The notes: generated by a model not told the origin, from the sequence alone. 64,000 nucleotides of DNA from Leptolinea sp964420995 (GCA_964420995.1 CAYQUX010000022.1:4469-68468), one strand, 5' to 3'; numbered from the stretch's first letter, positions 9,220-17,411 are shown. Program-made: numbers and translations.

Positions 9220-9981
9220 TTATTTGAAAGCCTGCCGGAGTTCGGCCTGGGTTGGATAGCTGATCAAGACGGCGCGCAATGGCCCCTGGAAGACGAACAT
9301 GCTGCCGGCCGCTGCGGCGGAGGCACCGCCCTCTTTCACCGCGCTGGCCAGGTCTTGCGTGTTTCGGGCGCCTCCACAGGCGATCACCGGAATGGATACG
9401 GCGGAAGTTACTTTCTTGATCATCTCCACATCATACCCCTGCATGGTGCCGTCCCGGTCAATGGCATTCAACAGGATCTCACCGGCACCGGACTGTTCCA
9501 TTTCTTTCGCGAAGGTGACCGGATCAATTCCCGTGCCTTTTTTCCCGCTCCGGCAGTAGACTTCCGCCTTGCCGAAAAGTGTGCGGCGGTAATCCACCGA
9601 GATGACGATTGTGCTGCTGCCAAATTCATCAGCCGCCTGTCGGACCAGCGGCCTGTTTTCGACTGCCGCCGTGTTCAGTACCACCTTTTCAATGCCGATC
9701 TTTAGAAGCCGACGGATGTCGTCACAGGAACGTACTCCCCCGCCGTATCCGAAGGGGATGAAGCATTCGGTGGCGATATCCTGCAGCAAATCAAAGGAAG
9801 GTGCGTGGTCTTCGACTGTCGCTGTGATATCCAGGAAGGTCAACTCATCCACTTCCTTATCGTTGAAAATGCGCACAATATTAATCGGATCGCCAAGATA
9901 GGTCGGATCCTTGTATTTGACCGTTTTGACCAGCCCGCGGCCGCGCAATAACAAACAGGGAATTACCCGGGTTCCTATCAT
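9220..9981 (-). CDS. HisF-like (beta-alpha)8 barrel, ammonia partner of sugar amidotransferase
   Basis: Predicted protein of about 253 residues related to imidazole glycerol phosphate synthase subunit HisF. The start reads MIGTRVIPCLLLRGRGLVK. In canonical HisF the tenth and eleventh residues are Leu-Asp and the Asp is a general acid; here position 11 is Leu. The second acidic residue is kept in VISVDYRR. Loss of the first Asp argues against histidine biosynthesis and fits the HisF2 proteins of acetamidino-sugar clusters, which mainly channel ammonia. ATG 9981 is chosen over TTG 9987 because GGAAGG lies about 6 bases upstream of the ATG. The gene begins 3 bp after the HisH-like stop, so coupling is expected. 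Confidence 0.87.
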   Translation of the reverse strand: MIGTRVIPCLLLRGRGLVKTVKYKDPTYLGDPINIVRIFNDKEVDELTFLDITATVEDHAPSFDLLQDIATECFIPFGYGGGVRSCDDIRRLLKIGIEKVVLNTAAVENRPLVRQAADEFGSSTIVISVDYRRTLFGKAEVYCRSGKKGTGIDPVTFAKEMEQSGAGEILLNAIDRDGTMQGYDVEMIKKVTSAVSIPVIACGGARNTQDLASAVKEGGASAAAAGSMFVFQGPLRAVLISYPTQAELRQAFK

Positions 9982-9983
9982 GA

Positions 9984-10604
9984 TCAACCTTCCGCGAAGT
10001 TACGTAAAACCTGTAGCCCGAACTTGTGGCTCTTTTCCGGGTGGAATTGCATTCCGACCACATTTCCATGCCCAATGATCGAAGCGAATGTGTAACCATA
10101 TGTCGTATTGGCGATCACATCAGCCGGGTCACGGCAGACCATATGGTAGGAGTGGACAAAATAGAACCGCCGATCCTCCGGAAGACCTTTGAGGTACGGA
10201 TGTTCGTGGATGATATCCAGGGTATTCCAGCCCATATGGGGGATTTTCAGGCGTAGATCACTTTCCAGGCCTTCCACCTTGAAGCGCACCGTATCGCCAT
10301 TCACCCAGCCGAAACCGGGCAGATTGCCTTCTTCGCTTCCGTTGGTAATCAACTGCGCGCCAAGGCACAACCCCAGAACAGGAACTTTTTCCACCAGGGC
10401 TTTCTGGTTTAGCAGGTCGTACAGGCCGTCTTCCCGCAGGTTGCGCATCCCGGTATCAAACGCCCCAACCCCGGGAAGGATGATCTTGTCAGCTTTCTGC
10501 ACTTCATCAGGGTCGTTGGTAACGATGGATGGAAATCCGGCTTTTTTGAGCATATTCTTGATGGATCCAAGATTACCCAATCCATAATCGATGATCGTGA
10601 TCAT
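9984..10604 (-). CDS. HisH-like glutamine amidotransferase
   Basis: Predicted protein of 206 residues, the usual length of HisH. It starts MITIIDYGLGNLGSI. The class I glutaminase nucleophile is in VPVLGLCLGAQLI and the His/Glu pair is in GMQFHPEKSH. It would hydrolyse glutamine and pass ammonia through the neighbouring HisF-like barrel. With the amidotransferase gene downstream and no other his genes nearby, its job is most likely nitrogen supply for an acetamidino sugar rather than histidine synthesis. It is the first gene of a long minus-strand operon; a promoter-like sequence lies about 50-75 bases upstream. No strong Shine-Dalgarno site precedes the ATG. Confidence 0.88.
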   Translation of the reverse strand: MITIIDYGLGNLGSIKNMLKKAGFPSIVTNDPDEVQKADKIILPGVGAFDTGMRNLREDGLYDLLNQKALVEKVPVLGLCLGAQLITNGSEEGNLPGFGWVNGDTVRFKVEGLESDLRLKIPHMGWNTLDIIHEHPYLKGLPEDRRFYFVHSYHMVCRDPADVIANTTYGYTFASIIGHGNVVGMQFHPEKSHKFGLQVLRNFAEG

Positions 10605-10651
10605 TATGTTTTCGCTTTCAACCTAATAACCTGTCAGGGAATAAAAACAAG

Positions 10652-10679
10652 ATTATACCTTCTGAAAACAAATCGTAAA
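10652..10679 (-). promoter_or_regulatory. Probable sigma70-type promoter of the glycan operon
   Basis: Read on the minus strand, TTTACG (10679-10674) is followed after 16 bases by TATAAT (10657-10652). Transcription would start near 10645 and leave a leader of about 40 bases before the HisH-like gene. Confidence 0.55.
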
Positions 10680-10729
10680 TAGTTAAGCATCCGGTACAGA
10701 AATTGCTATGGAGAAAGAACCTTAAGGAG

Positions 10730-10747
10730 CATGCACAAACCTGCATG
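10730..10747. promoter_or_regulatory. 18-bp palindrome upstream of histidine kinase gene
   Basis: CATGCA and TGCATG form perfect inverted 6-base arms around a 6-base centre, 24 bases before the kinase ATG, in the divergent region shared with the glycan operon. It could be an operator or a short RNA hairpin. No function is shown by the sequence alone. Confidence 0.35.
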
Positions 10748-10771
10748 TTAAAATATTTCGGCTGAACATTA

Positions 10772-13096
10772 ATGGCATTCAATCCGCTGGCTATTTTTAG
10801 TATCCTGAGTTCATTTCCAGGCAATCTGGTCTATTATTTGATTCTTGTTTACGCCATTTCATCCTGTTTGTTATCCATCTGGACAGCTTATCGCGTAAGT
10901 GATATTCCATTCCCGGCGATTTCCCTGGCAGGGCTGGCGTTAATGCTCATCGCAAGTCTGGTTCCATTGGTATACCTGGTAATTGCCAGCATTTTTCTTC
11001 CCTCAACAACCATACTTTACCCTCTTCTTGAGCGTGTTTCGTTAACCCTTCTGGTGATCGGCTCGGCCTGGTTATGGCTTGGGCCAAATCCCACCCGCCC
11101 TGTAAACATCGCCTCGGCGGGATTGACTATTCTGATCCCGATAATCCTGTTTCTTCTCACCTTCCTGTTACCGGAAAAGACCGGATTCTTCAATGCCAGT
11201 CTTGCCGATCTCTGCTGGCACATCGTCATCATCATATCCATCCTGTGGTTTATCTTCCTGATCTTCCGCTCCAAACCGGCCATCTGGCCGTATGGCATCG
11301 GGATGATGGCGCTGTTACTGGTCGGTTTTTTACTGAGTCTGATCACCATCGTGCCTGATGGAGATGTGAGCGGTGCCGCCCGGCTGGGTGTGTTATGCGC
11401 GTTTCCCTTCCTGCCCCTGCTGGCCCGCCGTTATGACGTGACCGAAACTACAGAGACCGTGCCTGGCACTTTTGAGCATGCCATGAGTCACGCGGCAATC
11501 CATGCCGTACCCGACGAGATAAATGCCTGGCTCTCTGCCGTGTCCAATCTGGATCTGACCCGCCAGCAGGAAGCCATCGCCCGCATGCTTTGCCAGTCTC
11601 TTGAGGCGCAGGGGTGCGCGTTTGTGCAACTCACGGACAAACCCGGTGTCATGCACCTGTCGGCAGGATATGACACCGTACACCAGACCTGGATCGAACC
11701 GCGGGATATTGGCGCGGAGGATTTCCCCCGAACCATGAAAAGCCTGGTAAATAATGAACTGACGATTATTCGCAATACCAATGAGAACCAGATGGAACTG
11801 GTTCGTTTTTCAGATCGCTTGAAATTATCCGGCATCACCAGTACCGCCTTATTGCCACTCAAGAACGGGAACATACAATTCGGCGCGGCCGCCATCTTTC
11901 GTACAGACCCGTCACCTTCATTCCTTATGGAGTCATTGCAGCAATTTACAAAAACGGCCGCCTCTCTGGCTCATATTTTCAAAAACAATGAAACCGCCAT
12001 ACGGGAACGCCAGAATCTGATCAAACTCTCGGCTGAATTGGACGCGCTGCAATCTTCGAATCAAACGCTGCAATCCAACCTGGAAGCCCTGCGTCTCGCT
12101 TCGGTGCAAGTCAATCCGGAACCGAGCACGCTGAAAATGTTAACCTTGCAGCAGGCGTCAGAATCAGAGATCGACCGCCTGCGCAGCGAAAACCGTTTGC
12201 TGCTGCAAACCCTGGCAGATGAGACACGCGCTCACGTACCGGCACCGCAAATTGACCAGACAAAAACCGCGGAAGACCTTGCCCTGGCACGCGCTGAAAT
12301 CTCCAGGCTGCAAAACCTGCTTCAAGACTCTCGGTCCCGCCTGAAGGAAATTCAAAAACAGCATACTATCTCTTCGTCTTCTGTAGACGGTTTGCGGCGC
12401 TTTAACAACTTGATCACCGAACTACGCCATCCATTGGCCACCATCACCGGTTACGTTGACCTGATGTTATCCGGGGACCATGCACCGCATGGACCTGGCG
12501 GCAGCCAAATTTCCAATGAAAATCTAAGACAGTCCCTATCACGATTGCGCATGATCATGAATGATATGGCGGAACTTAATGTGCTTAACAGCGGGGTGAT
12601 CGACCTTGAACCGGAGGTGATGGATCTGGGGAACGCCATTGATCAGGCCATTTCCACCATTTCTGCCGGATACATGGAAAAAGAGATATCTCTGAAACTC
12701 GATCTTCCTCCTGTTTTGCCGTTCATCTTCACCTACCATGAAGCCTTGAAGAAGGTTATTCTTTACTTGCTGCAAAACGCTGGAAAAGTCACTCCGCGTG
12801 GTGGATCGGTCATCCTGCGGGTGGATGCCCATCAAGAATCCTCAGAACCGTATTTATTGATCGAAGTAACAGACCATGGCGGCGGCATCGACGCGAATGA
12901 TCTCTCCAAAGTTTTTCTGTCCCCTGAACAGCGTCCGTCAGGTATGATCCCCGGCCTGGGCGAGATTAATGGCGGACTGGCAGCGTCGCGCACCCTGGTG
13001 GAAGCCCATGGCGGGCGTATGTGGGTGGATAGCGATCCCGGAATTTCATCAACATTCTCCGTCCTGCTGCCCATCCAATCGGAAAAGAAGAAGTAA
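10772..13096 (+). CDS. Membrane-bound sensor histidine kinase with GAF domain
   Basis: Predicted protein of 774 residues. About seven hydrophobic segments fill residues 10-215. A GAF-like region follows (about 245-385), then a coiled coil with many Gln, Glu and Leu residues (about 390-535). The dimerisation/phospho-acceptor box is ELRHPLATITGYVDLM, with His near residue 553. The ATPase domain contains a degenerate N box (LLQNAGKVTPRGGSVILRV), the G1 motif in EVTDHGGGID, and a G2-like GLGEINGGLAASRTLVEAHGG. It should autophosphorylate in response to a membrane or cytoplasmic signal. No partner response regulator is adjacent; the nearest receiver-domain gene is ~4 kb downstream. LysM and LCP genes follow closely, which hints at an envelope signal. 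The ATG lacks a strong ribosome site. Confidence 0.87.
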   Translation: MAFNPLAIFSILSSFPGNLVYYLILVYAISSCLLSIWTAYRVSDIPFPAISLAGLALMLIASLVPLVYLVIASIFLPSTTILYPLLERVSLTLLVIGSAWLWLGPNPTRPVNIASAGLTILIPIILFLLTFLLPEKTGFFNASLADLCWHIVIIISILWFIFLIFRSKPAIWPYGIGMMALLLVGFLLSLITIVPDGDVSGAARLGVLCAFPFLPLLARRYDVTETTETVPGTFEHAMSHAAIHAVPDEINAWLSAVSNLDLTRQQEAIARMLCQSLEAQGCAFVQLTDKPGVMHLSAGYDTVHQTWIEPRDIGAEDFPRTMKSLVNNELTIIRNTNENQMELVRFSDRLKLSGITSTALLPLKNGNIQFGAAAIFRTDPSPSFLMESLQQFTKTAASLAHIFKNNETAIRERQNLIKLSAELDALQSSNQTLQSNLEALRLASVQVNPEPSTLKMLTLQQASESEIDRLRSENRLLLQTLADETRAHVPAPQIDQTKTAEDLALARAEISRLQNLLQDSRSRLKEIQKQHTISSSSVDGLRRFNNLITELRHPLATITGYVDLMLSGDHAPHGPGGSQISNENLRQSLSRLRMIMNDMAELNVLNSGVIDLEPEVMDLGNAIDQAISTISAGYMEKEISLKLDLPPVLPFIFTYHEALKKVILYLLQNAGKVTPRGGSVILRVDAHQESSEPYLLIEVTDHGGGIDANDLSKVFLSPEQRPSGMIPGLGEINGGLAASRTLVEAHGGRMWVDSDPGISSTFSVLLPIQSEKKK

Positions 13097-13105
13097 TATA
13101 GTCTT

Positions 13106-13759
13106 ATGAAGCGAAATCCCACTCTCATTGAAGGTCTGTTCATCGCAGTGTTGCTGGCTTTATTGATCACCAGCGCGGTGATCCTGGCAGGGTACGAGAG
13201 TCGCAAAATTCCCCCTCCACAGATCGCGGCACCATCTCAACTTCCTTCAGAAAGTGTGTTGGCAACGGAACAGCCGCAGGTTTTTACGGAGATTACCATT
13301 GCCCCAACCGAAAAACCATCCCCTACGGTTTGCCCCATTCCTGAAGGCTGGCAACCTTACGAGATGAAAATCGGAGATTCCCTGGAAGCACTGGCAGGCG
13401 AACGCCTGTCACAGCTTGCGGATGTGATGGCCGGTAATTGCCTCACACGACCGGGCGCCTTGCCGGGAACCATCCTCTACCTGCCCCCACCTCCGCCAAC
13501 CCTGACGCCCACAATCACCTCCACCCCAACGATAACCCCCACGCCAACAATCACGCTGCGGGCCTGTAATTATCCTGAAGGATGGGTGAGATACAGCCTG
13601 AAACCCGGTGACACCCTCTTTAAACTGGGCGTGCTGTACCATACGAGCGAGGTTGACTTGCTGACGGGCAACTGCCTGGCTTTCGGCACGGCCTTACACG
13701 CGGGTGACATCCTGCTGGTGCCCCCGCCATCCACAGCGACTCCGTTCCCGAAAAAGTGA
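13106..13759 (+). CDS. Membrane-anchored double LysM-domain protein
   Basis: Predicted protein of 217 residues. One N-terminal transmembrane helix (about residues 9-30) is followed by a Pro/Ser/Thr-rich spacer. Two related ~50-residue LysM-like units come next, each beginning with a Cys-Pro/Asn-x-Pro-Glu-Gly-Trp pattern: CPIPEGWQPYEMKIGDSLEAL near 75 and CNYPEGWVRYSLKPGDTLFKL near 155. A run of Thr-Pro repeats separates them. Each unit holds a second Cys in a GNCL motif, so an internal disulfide is likely, with the domains outside the membrane. LysM domains bind N-acetylglucosamine-containing polymers such as peptidoglycan. The gene starts 9 bp after the histidine kinase, in the same operon. 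Confidence 0.82.
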   Translation: MKRNPTLIEGLFIAVLLALLITSAVILAGYESRKIPPPQIAAPSQLPSESVLATEQPQVFTEITIAPTEKPSPTVCPIPEGWQPYEMKIGDSLEALAGERLSQLADVMAGNCLTRPGALPGTILYLPPPPPTLTPTITSTPTITPTPTITLRACNYPEGWVRYSLKPGDTLFKLGVLYHTSEVDLLTGNCLAFGTALHAGDILLVPPPSTATPFPKK

Positions 13760-13787
13760 TCCAATCGCTGGTGAGGTACTGTCCGCC

Positions 13788-14858
13788 ATGTTCAGACGCT
13801 ATCTGATGGTTCTCACACTTCTGGCTGTCACGCTTGGGTGTGTAGTCGCCGGTACTGAAATCACGTTTGCGCCATCCACGGCGACTCCAACGGATTTGCC
13901 TCCAATATGGACCGTTACGCTTACAGCGACCAAACCAACCAGTACACTTACTCCTGTTCCTGCCACAGCTACGGCAACCGGCACCAGCACATCTACCGCG
14001 ACGCCGTCTCCGACAGTGACAATTACCGATACACCAGAATTGCCGGAATTCCGTTTCCCGGAGACTCCCGTGCCGGTCCCATTACCCTATGCCTATCCGG
14101 AAGGGCAGACACGCATCCTGCTGCTGGGGGTTGATACCCGCAATATGGAAGCTCCCCGCGCGGATGCCATCCTGTTGCTTTCCATAAACGCCAGTCATGG
14201 AACGGCCAGTCTGCTATCCATTCCACCCACCCTCTATGTGAATATTCCGGAAATCGGCATGGAGCGCCTGGGCAGCGCCATTTTCTTCGGCGGCAGCGGA
14301 AAGGTGATTGACACCATTCAGTACAATCTGGGAATTCGACCGGATCGCTTTGTAACGATTGACATGAAAAACCTCTCCAGGGTGTTGGAATCGCTCCAAC
14401 CCTTCAATGTTCAGGTCGGAGCACAGTTGATCAACCGCTGTGACCTGCCGCAATCCGTGGAAGGATGGTGTGCGGTAAACCCGGGTTTGAATTCAATGGA
14501 TGCGGGAATGCTGCTCTGGTATGTACGCGATACCGCCGGCGGAGAAATGGAACGGATGCGCCGTTCACAGGAAGCGCTGCTGGCTGTCTTTCTGCGTCTT
14601 ATGGACGTGCGGGCGCCCTCTCGCATCGATGAGCTTTTTTCAACCTTCCAGACGAATGTCGAAACCGACCTGAATATTGACGATCTTGTGGGTTTGTCTC
14701 CTGCGGCGTTCAATCTTTTCAGCACCCGGCAGATCAGAACATTCTCTTTTTCCACCATCGAGGCAGCTCCAGCAACCCTGCCTGGCGGTGAAAATGTGCT
14801 TTTGCTAAACCAAAAAGCTGCCTGGAATCTGATCCTCAGGGCGGTTTTCACCCCATGA
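13788..14858 (+). CDS. LytR-CpsA-Psr (LCP) family protein
   Basis: Predicted protein of about 356 residues, with the start placed at ATG 13788 behind a GTGAGG site. The N-terminus (FRRYLMVLTLLAVTLGCVVAG) is a signal peptide or anchor with a weak lipobox-like LGC. A Thr/Pro-rich linker spans about residues 25-95. The LCP domain then begins with TRILLLGVDTRNMEAPRADA and continues with SIPPTLYVNIP and RFVTIDMKNLSRVLESL. The Arg and Asp residues of the first motif are those that bind the polyprenyl-pyrophosphate lipid in LCP enzymes. These proteins attach glycopolymers to the cell wall outside the membrane. It follows the LysM protein by 28 bp. Whether it works with the glycan operon to the left is inference. 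Confidence 0.85.
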   Translation: MFRRYLMVLTLLAVTLGCVVAGTEITFAPSTATPTDLPPIWTVTLTATKPTSTLTPVPATATATGTSTSTATPSPTVTITDTPELPEFRFPETPVPVPLPYAYPEGQTRILLLGVDTRNMEAPRADAILLLSINASHGTASLLSIPPTLYVNIPEIGMERLGSAIFFGGSGKVIDTIQYNLGIRPDRFVTIDMKNLSRVLESLQPFNVQVGAQLINRCDLPQSVEGWCAVNPGLNSMDAGMLLWYVRDTAGGEMERMRRSQEALLAVFLRLMDVRAPSRIDELFSTFQTNVETDLNIDDLVGLSPAAFNLFSTRQIRTFSFSTIEAAPATLPGGENVLLLNQKAAWNLILRAVFTP

Positions 14859-14884
14859 CCGGTGCTTTTCGCGTTCCGGTCAAT

Positions 14885-14913
14885 TTGACAGCAGGGAAAA
14901 TACCTGCTATAGT
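14885..14913 (+). promoter_or_regulatory. Strong sigma70-type promoter with palindromic operator in the spacer
   Basis: TTGACA (14885-14890), a 17-base spacer and TATAGT (14908-14913) lie 33 bases upstream of the recombinase-like gene. AGCAGG (14890-14895) and CCTGCT (14903-14908) form perfect inverted arms around a 7-base centre that fills the spacer, so a dimeric repressor bound there would block polymerase. Confidence 0.65.
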
Positions 14914-14946
14914 GATCGAGACTATACGCAAATTAGCGGAGGGAAT

Positions 14947-15894
14947 ATGTCAGGTCAGCCTGCGGTCTCATCCAGTTTTCATATAACACCCGATACATCC
15001 CTTCAGGATGCTCTGGAAGGATGGAAATTGTTCCTGCGCGATAAAGGCCGTTCGGAACACACCATTAAAGCCTTTACCGGTGATCTGCAATTATTTATCA
15101 GTCATATCCCTGACGGCAGCACCGTCAGCACGGTAACCACCAAAGAGATCAATGATTTCCTGCGCTGGCTCCAACACGACCGCGGTGTGCCCTGCAGCCC
15201 CAAAAGCCTGTCACGGCGGATCACCTCCATAAAATCATATTTCCGCTGGTTGAATCGCGGCGGCGTGGTGATCTCAGACCCGGCGGAACGAGTTTTGCAG
15301 CAAAGCGCCATCAGCCGGTTCCCTGACGTGTTGACAGCGGAAGAAACCGCCTTGGCCATTGATGCCGCCGCCCGATGGCAAACCGGCGGAAAACCGGATG
15401 CCCGCCCCCACGCGCTGCTTTCCCTGTTGCTGGCCACGGGGATCAAGAAAGGCGAATGCCTGGCGCTGAAGATCAATCACATTGACCTTGAAGGGCCTGA
15501 CGGTCCGCAGATCTTTGTACGCTATGCCAATTCCATGAACCGGTACAAAGAGCGCAAAATCTCGGTTCCCCGTGAATGGGTTTCGATCTATAAAGACTAT
15601 CTCGAACAATACAAACCCGCGGATGAAATCTTCCCCTGGTCACCCCGCCGTCTGGAATACCTTCTCGAGGACATCGGGAAAGCCGTCGGACTGCAAAAAC
15701 ATATCTCATTCGATATGTGCCGTTGGACGTGCGCGTTAAGTGACTGGCAATCAGGCATGGATAAAGAAAAAGTTCGCCAGAAACTGGGAATTTCAAAAAT
15801 TCAGTGGCGTGAAATCAGTTTCAAATTGAGTCGTCTTGCCGGAGAGACGGACAGCGAAGCGAAAGCTGAACAACCCGCCGTGTCTGCGGTGTGA
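14947..15894 (+). CDS. Tyrosine recombinase (XerC/D)-like protein, catalytic residues mostly lost
   Basis: Predicted protein of 315 residues with the full XerC/D layout. The N-terminal SAM-like core-binding domain (about residues 15-105) contains LRDKGRSEHTIKAFTGDL and a SPKSLSRRITSIKSYFRWL helix. The C-terminal catalytic-type domain runs from about 115 to 300. Aligned by eye, the first catalytic Arg is Lys167 (ATGIKKGECLAL), the His of HxxR is Asp256, Arg259 is kept, the LGH His is Ile282, and the nucleophilic Tyr position holds Ser291/Phe292. The beta-hairpin Lys is kept in YKERKI. It probably still binds DNA but should not cut it. The promoter has its own palindrome. The last 74 bases overlap the tail of convergent tilS. 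Its function is unknown. Confidence 0.75.
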   Translation: MSGQPAVSSSFHITPDTSLQDALEGWKLFLRDKGRSEHTIKAFTGDLQLFISHIPDGSTVSTVTTKEINDFLRWLQHDRGVPCSPKSLSRRITSIKSYFRWLNRGGVVISDPAERVLQQSAISRFPDVLTAEETALAIDAAARWQTGGKPDARPHALLSLLLATGIKKGECLALKINHIDLEGPDGPQIFVRYANSMNRYKERKISVPREWVSIYKDYLEQYKPADEIFPWSPRRLEYLLEDIGKAVGLQKHISFDMCRWTCALSDWQSGMDKEKVRQKLGISKIQWREISFKLSRLAGETDSEAKAEQPAVSAV

Positions 15895-17266
15895 TCGCGG
15901 CAATTTCACTGATCCCCTGCCCTACAACCCAGATAATATCTGAACCGCTGGTCACCAGAGGCCAACCTTGGCGCGCCTGCCTGGGAATTTTTCGATTAAT
16001 GAAATAATCCGACAGTTTCTGTGATTTCCCACCCATCCCCAGAGGGGTAAACCTCTCCCCTGGAATATGAGCCCTTATGGCCAGAGGAAAATTCAGCCGA
16101 TCCGCATCCAGCCAAACCTTGTTGTCAGTTTCGCTTTCCGCGATCATCTCCCGGGCGAGATGGATGTCAACCACACGGGATTCGATAAACCATCCTGAAA
16201 AGTCCGCCTTGCCCGGAAGAGGCAGGCATGATTCACGAGTCTGATCCAGTTGGGGCTGGAATGCCGTCAACCCGGGTTTGCCATTCCATAAATACACTGT
16301 ATTTCCCTGCTTTTGTGTCCACAGGTTTCCAAAAAGGTGTGTTTCACCCGACCGGGTGGATTGTTTAACGAAATCTGAAAGCATTTCTGTTCGCGAGAAA
16401 TCAATATCCCGCAACGCGGGTTCCAATTCAAGCAATCCCCGGCGAAGAACCAGACGGCGTGTGCTTTCTGGTAAAGATTCAAGCACAGGACTATTCATCG
16501 ACAGCCAGTTGCCTTCTTTTTTGATCCGGCAATCCTGCCAGGCTTGATGTATTACCCCTTCAAGAATTTCCTTCTCTTCCGACAATATATGGGCGGTTTG
16601 CAGCAGGTGGTTTTTTACCTGCGGATTGTACTCCTGGAGGGTGGGGATCAATTCAAGCCGGATACGGTTGCGAAAATAACGGGTTGACTGGTTGGATGCA
16701 TCCATGACAGGTTGAATCCCTGCCGCCTCACAGATCGCTTCTGTATCCATACGCCAGAACGTTAATAACGGCCGAACGACTGGAACTTGCGCGTTCCACA
16801 ATGGGAAAACCTGACGATATGGCATTCCGGTCAGTCCATCCAGGCCGCTGCCGCGTAAAAGGTGCATCAAGATGGTTTCCACCTGGTCATCCGCTGTGTG
16901 TGCCACCGCCACAGCCTGGGCATTATTCTGGCAGGCCTGATCCAAAAGCCAGGTATAGCGCGCCTGGCGGGCAGCCTCTTCCACAGAGATCTTCTGCTCA
17001 CGTACCAGGGCGGACACATCGGTGCCGCCGCAAATAAAGGGGATTGCCAAACGGGCTGCCATCTCGGCGGCCATACTGGCGTCATGGTCGGCTTCGGGCC
17101 GCAGATGATGATTAAAATGCGCCGCCGTCACCTGCATCCCGGCGTCCTTCAATGAGATGATCAGCGCCAGGCTGTCTGCTCCACCCGAAAAACCTGCGAT
17201 AATGGGTTGCGAGGGATCAAGTCCGCATCGTTGCAATAAAGTAGCTCTGAACTCATCTGGATGCAT
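15821..17266 (-). CDS. tilS: tRNA(Ile)-lysidine synthase
   Basis: Predicted protein of 481 residues. The ATP-pyrophosphatase P-loop is IAGFSGGADSLALIISL (about residues 22-38), followed by AAHFNHHLRPEADHD and, in the C-domain, RAHIPGERFTPLGM, all typical of TilS. The enzyme adds lysine to C34 of the AUA-reading tRNA(Ile), changing its decoding and charging, and is essential in most bacteria. The C-terminal domain ends in VVGQGISEIAAITPQTRRVV, the usual end region, so the long overlap with the convergent gene appears genuine. A -10 box ends 6 bases before the ATG, suggesting a leaderless mRNA. Confidence 0.92.
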   Translation of the reverse strand: MHPDEFRATLLQRCGLDPSQPIIAGFSGGADSLALIISLKDAGMQVTAAHFNHHLRPEADHDASMAAEMAARLAIPFICGGTDVSALVREQKISVEEAARQARYTWLLDQACQNNAQAVAVAHTADDQVETILMHLLRGSGLDGLTGMPYRQVFPLWNAQVPVVRPLLTFWRMDTEAICEAAGIQPVMDASNQSTRYFRNRIRLELIPTLQEYNPQVKNHLLQTAHILSEEKEILEGVIHQAWQDCRIKKEGNWLSMNSPVLESLPESTRRLVLRRGLLELEPALRDIDFSRTEMLSDFVKQSTRSGETHLFGNLWTQKQGNTVYLWNGKPGLTAFQPQLDQTRESCLPLPGKADFSGWFIESRVVDIHLAREMIAESETDNKVWLDADRLNFPLAIRAHIPGERFTPLGMGGKSQKLSDYFINRKIPRQARQGWPLVTSGSDIIWVVGQGISEIAAITPQTRRVVQLSLRCPSLRQDDSI

Positions 17267-17272
17267 ACCGAC

Positions 17273-17281
17273 ATTATAGCA
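17273..17281 (-). promoter_or_regulatory. Extended -10 promoter of tilS, probably leaderless
   Basis: On the minus strand TGCTATAAT is followed by six bases and then the tilS ATG at 17266, so transcription should begin at or next to the A of the start codon. No good -35 box is seen, as is common with an extended -10. Confidence 0.55.
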
Positions 17282-17376
17282 ATCCCCCGCAAAATTCTAT
17301 GCTGGATCAAATTGATTTTCAAATAACCATTTTTCCACTAGAATCATTAAAATAACATAAAATTCCTACGATCCGC

Positions 17377-17411
17377 TTGCTCTTGCGGTGGTGTATGGAT
17401 TATGCTAGACT
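17377..17411 (+). promoter_or_regulatory. Possible promoter of response regulator gene
   Basis: TTGCTC (17377-17382), an 18-base spacer and TATGCT (17401-17406) lie about 40 bases before the start codon. An overlapping alternative is TTGCGG (17383) with TAGACT (17406). Neither matches consensus well. Confidence 0.35.

Noticed and set aside
10618..10824. A minus-strand open frame of 68 residues upstream of the HisH-like gene
   Set aside because: It overlaps the divergent promoter region and the start of the histidine kinase gene and has no recognisable motif.
14947..15894. Active phage or integrative-element integrase
   Set aside because: Catalytic residues are mostly missing and no attachment sites, tRNA or phage genes are nearby.
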